Shown: positions 4,587 through 8,981 of the stretch, piece after piece
Numbering within the stretch: the stretch's first letter is position 1
Layout of the letters: every line of letters begins with the position of its first letter
Assembly: GCA_012329085.1 (NCBI GenBank)
Contig: JAAXQB010000328.1
Location: forward strand, 1-8,981
Reading direction: 5' to 3'
Length of the DNA: 8,981 nt
DNA from: Methanosarcinales archaeon
GTDB lineage: Archaea > Halobacteriota > Methanosarcinia > Methanosarcinales > Methanosarcinaceae
The notes under the pieces: generated by a model
Told to the model about the DNA's origin: nothing
The model's input: the letters and a program-made list of their open reading frames with translations, nothing else
The model's database searches: none
Made by a program: the position numbers and the translations under genes

Positions 4587-5362
4587 AAATCCGGAGTGTA
4601 TAATTTTTCAAAAGGTCGCTTTGAAATCGGAGATATTTTTGTATATTTTGAACTTAAAAGAATTTCTTTAAGTGTATCATCTAATTTAAATTCCTTACAA
4701 AACTCTTCAATATGCGGCTGTATCTTTTTTAAGTCTTCAACACCAAATTCTTTTATATCTGCTGCAACACCAAGTTGTTTTTTATCAATTTCACCTCGAA
4801 TATAAATAGAACCTCCATGTATTCCAGTTCCAATCATTTTTATATTAATATCTTTTATGTGTGAATAATCATTTTTATCAATATTTAAATTTATAATGAT
4901 GCCTCCTGCCATATATTCTCCAAGAAAATCATTAACTTTTCCCCCTATTATCAGCACAGGAACTTTATCCACATATTCTTTCATATGGATTCCACACCTA
5001 TATCCCGCATCATCTCTAATAAATACTTTTCCGCCCCTCATAGAATGCCCTGAAACATCCCCTCCATTTCCATGAACTACAATAAATCCATCATCCATTG
5101 TATTTCCGGGTGCATGGTCTGCATTTCCATTTACAATAATTTTAGGACCTTTCATAAACATTGCAAGGTCTCCACCTGCAACACCATTTATAATAATTGT
5201 AAGATTATCCCTCACAATTCCATTTCCTATAAATCTCTGTCCATTTACACCATCCAATATTAAAACTTCAAGATTTGGATTTGCATCTAAAATTTCATGG
5301 ATTTTTTGATTAAAATCCCTATAATTTCTCCCATCAGCATCAAGAGTGATTTTTTTTTTCAT
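4580..5362 (-). CDS. gltB3: Glutamate synthase GXGXG-domain subunit (separate gene)
   Basis: Corresponds to the C-terminal beta-helix (GXGXG) domain of bacterial GltB, which is structural and packs against the FMN domain. The 260-residue protein shows repeating glycine turns in a right-handed helix pattern: GVAGGDLAMFMKGPKIIVNG (about 80-99), then NADHAPGNTMDDGFIVVHGNGGDVSG, MRGGKVFIRDDAGYRCG, EYMAGGIIINL and GTGIHGGSIYIRG. Subunit C of formylmethanofuran dehydrogenase shares this fold, but the flanking genes point to glutamate synthase. The ATG directly abuts the gltB2 stop (TAAATG), and GGGGG lies about 7 nt upstream, so translation is likely coupled. The symbol is informal. Confidence 0.9.
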   Translation of the reverse strand: MKKKITLDADGRNYRDFNQKIHEILDANPNLEVLILDGVNGQRFIGNGIVRDNLTIIINGVAGGDLAMFMKGPKIIVNGNADHAPGNTMDDGFIVVHGNGGDVSGHSMRGGKVFIRDDAGYRCGIHMKEYVDKVPVLIIGGKVNDFLGEYMAGGIIINLNIDKNDYSHIKDINIKMIGTGIHGGSIYIRGEIDKKQLGVAADIKEFGVEDLKKIQPHIEEFCKEFKLDDTLKEILLSSKYTKISPISKRPFEKLYTPDLR

Positions 5363-6877
5363 TTATGCCCCCGCATGCTCTATTCCCAACACTTTAAGCT
5401 CAACTTCATTTAATCCGATTCCTCTCAATCTATCTCTATTGCCTCTTAAACTCTCAATTGAATTAATTCCAGCAGCTCCAAGTAATTCTTTTATTTCATG
5501 AGTCCATGCATTAATTAAATTTGTAATTCTGCTTGCTGCAACTTCAACATCCAATCTCTGAACAAGTTCTTGCTTTTGAGTTGCAATACCCCACGCACAT
5601 TGCCCTGTATAACATCTTCCACACACAGTGCAACCCATTGCAATCATTGCAGAAGTTCCAATATATACAGCATCTGCACCAAGTGCTATTGCTTTAAACA
5701 CATCGGCCGAATTTCTAATTCCACCACTTGCAATAATACTAATTGAATTTCTATTACCTTGCGACCTTAATCTATCATCCACAGCTGCAATTGCAACTTC
5801 AATAGGAATTCCTACATTATCCCTAAATGCTTTTGGAGCGGCACCAGTTCCCCCTTTGAAACCATCAATTACAACAGCATCAGCATCAGAAGTAGAAATT
5901 CCATTTGCAATTGCTGCAACATTATGCACGGCTGCAATTTTTACAAAAACAGGAACTTTCCATCGAGTTGCTTCTTTTAAACTTCTAATCAATTGAGACA
6001 AATCTTCAATAGAATAAATATCATGATGCGGTGCAGGAGATATTGCATCTGACCCTTCTGGTATCATTCGAGTCATAGAAACTTCAATTGATACCTTTTC
6101 GCCAGGAAGATGTCCCCCAATACCCGGTTTTCCACCTTGTCCAATTTTTATTTCAATTGCAGCACCTTTTGATAGGAATTCTTTATTTACTCCAAATCGC
6201 CCACTTGCAATTTGAACAATGGTATTATTTGAATATGGATATAATTCCCTATGAAGTCCACCTTCTCCACTTCCAACAAAAGTTCCACAGTTTTTAACAG
6301 CTTGTGCCATTGCTTTATGAGCATTTAACGATAATGCACCAAACGACATGTGTCCTATCATTATTGGTGTGTCAAGTTTTAAATTTGGAGATAATTTTGT
6401 TTTAAGTTTTGATTTTTTTATTTTTTCATCGAATTCAAATTCTATCTTTTTACATTTTTTACCTATGTAAGTTCTAAGTTCCATAGGTTCTCTTAATGGG
6501 TCAATCGATGGATTGGTCACCTGACATGCATCCAATAATATTTTATCAAAATAAATTGGATATTCTTTTGCATTTCCCATTCCACTCAATAAAATACATC
6601 CAGACCTTGCTTGAGTTACAATATCTGCTCGTGCCTCATTAGTCCAAATAGGATGCGCCCTTCCTGTAGCTTGATTTAAATTTACAGATATTGCATCTCT
6701 TGGGCAAAGTGCAGAACATCTCTGACATGCTCCACATCGATTTGAATATGAAATTATTTTATTTCTTTGTCTTCTATACACGCCCCATGAACATTCTGTC
6801 ACGCATCTTTCACAAAGCATACATGCATCAGAATCTATATTAACTTTATATTTTGGAGGGACAGTTGTTGGTATCAT
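5363..6877 (-). CDS. gltB2: Archaeal-type glutamate synthase, ferredoxin plus FMN synthase domains
   Basis: Catalytic core of glutamate synthase: it reductively aminates 2-oxoglutarate with glutamine-derived ammonia on FMN. The 504-residue protein begins with a two-cluster ferredoxin module (Cys19, 22, 25, 29 and Cys48, 51, 54, 58, each followed by typical ferredoxin spacing), characteristic of archaeal versions. The TIM-barrel FMN domain follows: PIMIGHMSFGALSLNAH, GSGEGGLHRE, IKIGQGGKPGIGGHLPG, SPAPHHDIYSIEDL, VVIDGFKGGTGAAP, ASGGIRNSADVFKAIALGADAV. A cysteine cluster, Cys416, 419, 422 and 427, precedes GIATQ and matches the iron-sulfur site of the family. The upstream leader has only a weak purine stretch (AGAAAGGA) about 14 nt before the ATG. 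It lies 165 bp downstream of gltB1 and abuts gltB3. The symbol is informal. Confidence 0.95.
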   Translation of the reverse strand: MIPTTVPPKYKVNIDSDACMLCERCVTECSWGVYRRQRNKIISYSNRCGACQRCSALCPRDAISVNLNQATGRAHPIWTNEARADIVTQARSGCILLSGMGNAKEYPIYFDKILLDACQVTNPSIDPLREPMELRTYIGKKCKKIEFEFDEKIKKSKLKTKLSPNLKLDTPIMIGHMSFGALSLNAHKAMAQAVKNCGTFVGSGEGGLHRELYPYSNNTIVQIASGRFGVNKEFLSKGAAIEIKIGQGGKPGIGGHLPGEKVSIEVSMTRMIPEGSDAISPAPHHDIYSIEDLSQLIRSLKEATRWKVPVFVKIAAVHNVAAIANGISTSDADAVVIDGFKGGTGAAPKAFRDNVGIPIEVAIAAVDDRLRSQGNRNSISIIASGGIRNSADVFKAIALGADAVYIGTSAMIAMGCTVCGRCYTGQCAWGIATQKQELVQRLDVEVAASRITNLINAWTHEIKELLGAAGINSIESLRGNRDRLRGIGLNEVELKVLGIEHAGA

Positions 6878-6902
6878 TTTTTTATTTTTTTCCTTTCTAA
6901 CT

Positions 6903-6956
6903 GTATATAATTTATGAAATTATACACTTAACACTCATTCATTCTGAATGAGCGTT
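6903..6956 (+). repeat. Palindromic element (HP2+HP3) between gltB1 and gltB2
   Basis: HP2 has arms GTATATAATTT (6903-6913) and AAATTATACAC (6917-6927) with one mismatch. HP3 is extended here to 11 bp: AACACTCATTC (6930-6940) and GAATGAGCGTT (6946-6956) with one wobble and a 5-nt loop. HP1 is missing. The element is in the same orientation as the copy at 2931, therefore opposite to the glt genes, and ends 26 bp upstream of gltB2. It would be transcribed in the gltB1-gltB2 mRNA and could pause ribosome entry, stabilise a processed end or lower distal expression. Confidence 0.8.
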
Positions 6957-6989
6957 ATTTCGCATATTATAATTATAAACTTTTAGTCT

Positions 6990-7040
6990 TTTGAGATGCA
7001 GATTTACACAAATTTTTTTCGCTATATAACACATCTCAAA
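6990..7040 (-). repeat. 9-bp inverted repeat immediately after the gltB1 stop
   Basis: TTTGAGATG (6990-6998) pairs perfectly with CATCTCAAA (7032-7040), with a 33-nt loop; the gltB1 stop is at 7043-7045. It is unrelated to HP1-HP3. In the minus-strand transcript it would form a stem right behind the gltB1 stop, possibly a partial transcription end or RNA-stabilising structure between gltB1 and gltB2. The long loop makes it a modest call. Confidence 0.4.
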
Positions 7041-7042
7041 CA

Positions 7043-8125
7043 TCATTCCAATATTGAAATTACCATTTTCCCTGCATCTGGCATCCATACTTTATCAAGA
7101 TCAGCACATATTGTTCTTATTGCCGCCTCTTCACTTGAAATGAAAAATAAATCATCCTTTTCACCTACAACTAATGGTCTTAGCTTTATTCTATCAGTAA
7201 GCCCAACCATAGAAGTTTTCTTTTCAATTTCCCCATTCATAAAAATCATACCCGCATTGGTGCCCACTATAATTCCAAATGGTCCATTTAGTGTAGCACT
7301 CCCATAAGTCATTCGAATGGCTTCATGAATTTTTCTTTCTTGTTCAGGCATAGCATCTATCTCATTCCAGAATCGTGGAGCAAGGGCTGAAAGTGCATAT
7401 TCAAGAGGGATTTTATGTTTTCTTAATAAAAGGTCAATAAGATATGTGACAACTTCTGTATCAGTTAAAAGATTGCATTTATATCCAAAACTTTCCACAT
7501 ATCTTTTATTTGTACCATAACTTGTAATTTCTCCATTATGCACCACAGACCAATTCAAAAGATTAAAAGGATGTGCACCACCCCACCAACCTTTTGTATT
7601 TGTTGGGTATCGTGCATGTGAAATCCATTGAAATCCTTTGTAATCTTTTAATTTAAAAAATTCTGCAACTTCCATTGGCCATGCTGCTGCTTTAAACACC
7701 CCAAGATTTTTTCCACATGAAAATACAAATGCACCATCTATGGAATCGTTAATTTCCATAACAATTTCAACAATTTTATCTTCTTCTGTATTTTTGTATT
7801 GCGCTTCGACTTGATAAAAAAATCTCCACGGAATATGTTCTTTTTCTATAATTCCTTTTTTATTTGGAATTTCTTCATCTTTTACAATATACCCATATCT
7901 TCTAAGAGTGTTTGCAACTTTTTCTTTTATTCGTTCAAATCCCAATCTATTGTCAAGAAAAACATGAATTGCATATTTGTCAGCATATTCTGGATATATG
8001 CCATATCCTATATATCCTGCACCCTCTCCGTTCCCCCTCTCACTCAAAGAATTTAAAGCTATGGCTATCTTTTCTCCGCTTATCAGAGTTCCTTTTTTGC
8101 TCATAAATCCTATAATTCCACACAT
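7043..8125 (-). CDS. gltB1: Glutamate synthase glutamine amidotransferase subunit (class II)
   Basis: Corresponds to the N-terminal glutaminase domain of GltB; it hydrolyses glutamine and channels ammonia to the FMN subunit. Class II enzymes need a cysteine right after the initiator Met. The ATG at 8125 gives MCGIIGF with Cys2 as nucleophile, so I chose it over the in-frame ATG at 8137, which would leave Cys buried after MYKNM. In this numbering the glutamine-binding motifs are HARYPTNT (170-177), HNGEI (196-200) and the LLTDTEV segment (Asp222). At 360 residues it is a stand-alone subunit. Neither start has a Shine-Dalgarno and the upstream DNA is AT-rich, suggesting a short or absent leader. 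It is the first gene of the cluster, so the promoter should lie in 8126-8300. The symbol is informal. Confidence 0.93.
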   Translation of the reverse strand: MCGIIGFMSKKGTLISGEKIAIALNSLSERGNGEGAGYIGYGIYPEYADKYAIHVFLDNRLGFERIKEKVANTLRRYGYIVKDEEIPNKKGIIEKEHIPWRFFYQVEAQYKNTEEDKIVEIVMEINDSIDGAFVFSCGKNLGVFKAAAWPMEVAEFFKLKDYKGFQWISHARYPTNTKGWWGGAHPFNLLNWSVVHNGEITSYGTNKRYVESFGYKCNLLTDTEVVTYLIDLLLRKHKIPLEYALSALAPRFWNEIDAMPEQERKIHEAIRMTYGSATLNGPFGIIVGTNAGMIFMNGEIEKKTSMVGLTDRIKLRPLVVGEKDDLFFISSEEAAIRTICADLDKVWMPDAGKMVISILE

Positions 8126-8234
8126 GTTTTTATACATTTTTTTATTGTTATTACAAAATTTATTTAAAATAATTATTGTAATTTTTTTTATTATTTGAAT
8201 AGTTCCACAAAATAATACAAATAAATCAATTTTA

Positions 8235-8305
8235 TTTTCAAGTTAAGTTTAGGAACATTATTATGAGTAAAGTTATTTAAATAACTATTGATTGTTTTCA
8301 AGTTA
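8235..8305. promoter_or_regulatory. 16-bp perfect palindrome flanked by 11-bp direct repeats upstream of gltB1
   Basis: AGTTATTTAAATAACT (8271-8286) is a perfect palindrome. TTTTCAAGTTA occurs on each side, at 8235-8245 and 8295-8305, 60 bp apart. The block is 110-180 nt upstream of the gltB1 start, where an operator or activator site could sit. It does not match the GGAA-N6-TTCC type nitrogen-repressor operator known in methanogens. The biological role is a guess; the repeats themselves are plain. Confidence 0.35.
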
Positions 8306-8898
8306 GGCATTATGTTTTAATGTGTATAAAATGGTTAAAAAAGTGAGTTGAAAATTAAAAATCTATTGTGTAAATGTTTTATAAATTATAGAAAATTTGA
8401 ACTTTTTCATATATTAATTTTTTGAAATGTTGCTTATTTTATCTTATTTTATATCAAAAATTAGCATTATTTTTGATTTTGATGTGAGAATATTAGAGAT
8501 TATGGTGATATTTTGCGGCAATGAGAGTTACGATAAAAAATTAAAGAAAAATTGTAATTACTTAGAAAAGGTTAAATTTACAATTAATTTATGCTGTTTC
8601 TATTGAATCTCCATTTAATTTTTAAGACTTAATGTATTGATATGATGGCATGGGCAAATAGTTACAAAAAAATTAAATTTATTGCAGAAATAAGCAATGA
8701 AAATTATTATTTACTATACCACAAATATCATCAACCATTCTTCCAACTCTATTAATATTTTCTTTATGCATATAATTTACCGAATTTCATAAAACAATTT
8801 ATTAAATTATAATCTATATAATGCATAATAACAATAAATAATAGCACTCATTTTTATACTATGGCACGAATGCATAGATTATATAAACGATATGCATT

Positions 8899-8948
8899 AA
8901 TGTAAAATATAATTTATATAATTAAGCAACTATAATAAATTTTACATT
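8899..8948. repeat. 10-bp inverted repeat in gene-free DNA
   Basis: AATGTAAAAT (8899-8908) is exactly inverted as ATTTTACATT (8939-8948), with a 30-nt A/T spacer. An imperfect inverted pair around ATGCAT (8811-8826 with 8870-8880) lies just before it. They may bracket a structured RNA or be remnants of another insertion, but composition alone makes A/T inverted repeats common here. Confidence 0.35.
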
Positions 8949-8966
8949 GTTTGACACATACGAAAT

Positions 8967-8981
8967 AACGCTCATTCGTTC
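8967..8981 (+). repeat. Half of an HP3 palindrome cut by the window edge
   Basis: AACGCTCATTCGTTC matches the left arm and loop of HP3, in the CGTTC variant also seen at 221-232. The right arm would lie beyond the window. Confidence 0.6.

Larger units (their letters stand above)
8126..8981. other. AT-rich region without a confident gene
   Basis: These 856 bases lie upstream of gltB1 and extend to the window edge. They contain the presumed gltB1 promoter, but no TATA box stands out in the A/T background. The longest frame I find is 59 codons on the + strand (8427-8606, ATG to TGA), with a hydrophobic start and Lys-rich end; it has no family features and may be chance. Listed separately are a 16-bp palindrome with flanking repeats, a 10-bp inverted repeat and a half HP3 at the edge. 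Confidence 0.5.

Noticed and set aside
5628..5996. 122-codon + strand ORF within gltB2
   Set aside because: It is an antisense shadow of the FMN-domain coding sequence; the minus-strand frame carries all conserved motifs.
8126..8137. Upstream ATG at 8137 as the gltB1 start
   Set aside because: It would add YKNM before the nucleophile and leave Cys internal; class II amidotransferases need Cys right after the removed Met.
8427..8606. 59-codon + strand ORF upstream of gltB1
   Set aside because: No motif or ribosome binding site, low-complexity hydrophobic start, and isolated in A/T-rich DNA; kept only as a note in the region entry.
8686..8775. Short minus-strand frame reading MHKENINRVGRMVDDICGIV
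   Set aside because: About 30 codons, bounded by nearby stops and without a family match I can recognise.

Overview
The window is archaeal DNA, very AT-rich except for its first ~135 bases. The archaeal assignment rests on an exosome Csl4 gene next to RNA polymerase subunit L, and on a glutamate synthase split into domain-sized genes beside an F420-hydrogenase beta (FrhB)-type gene, a layout typical of methanogens and their relatives. I read it as a euryarchaeote, probably of methanogen or methanotroph ancestry; the sequence alone does not give the genus.

Layout. (1) Bases 1-134: a GC-richer (about 50%) tail of an open frame, possibly a ribbon-helix-helix protein. (2) 374-1328: csl4 and rpoL, a two-gene information-processing operon on the + strand. 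(3) 1835-3004: a MntA/HepT-type (MNT nucleotidyltransferase / HEPN ribonuclease) toxin-antitoxin pair on the + strand that has been heavily invaded by small elements. (4) 3491-8125: a minus-strand glutamate synthase cluster in transcription order gltB1 (glutamine amidotransferase), gltB2 (ferredoxin plus FMN synthase domain), gltB3 (GXGXG domain) and an FrhB-like iron-sulfur flavoprotein. Together these would make glutamate from glutamine and 2-oxoglutarate, with electrons plausibly supplied from reduced F420 through the FrhB-like subunit. (5) 8126-8981: AT-rich DNA with no confident gene.

The most unusual content is a dispersed palindromic element. A complete copy is about 75 bp and is made of three consecutive hairpins: HP1 (GAGAAATT.../...AATTTCTC), HP2 (GTATATAA.../...TTATATAC) and HP3 (GCTCATTC-N5-GAATGAGC). 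Copies or partial copies lie in nearly every intergenic space and are cut by the right edge of the window. Three HP1+HP2 copies lie inside the toxin-antitoxin operon. One is a degenerate in-frame copy encoding residues ~3-18 of MntA. One splits the 5' end of hepT, and removing 47 nt between its two ATAC flanks restores a 14-codon N-terminus in frame. One encodes the last ~17 residues and stop codon of HepT. A separate 109-bp element with 13-bp inverted repeats and a 9-bp target duplication sits between mntA and hepT. Removing these insertions reconstructs a compact mntA-20 bp-hepT operon. The situation resembles Rickettsia palindromic elements that insert into reading frames, but here in an archaeon. 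HepT also carries Lys in place of the catalytic Arg of the RX4HXY motif, so the toxin may be weakened or dead.
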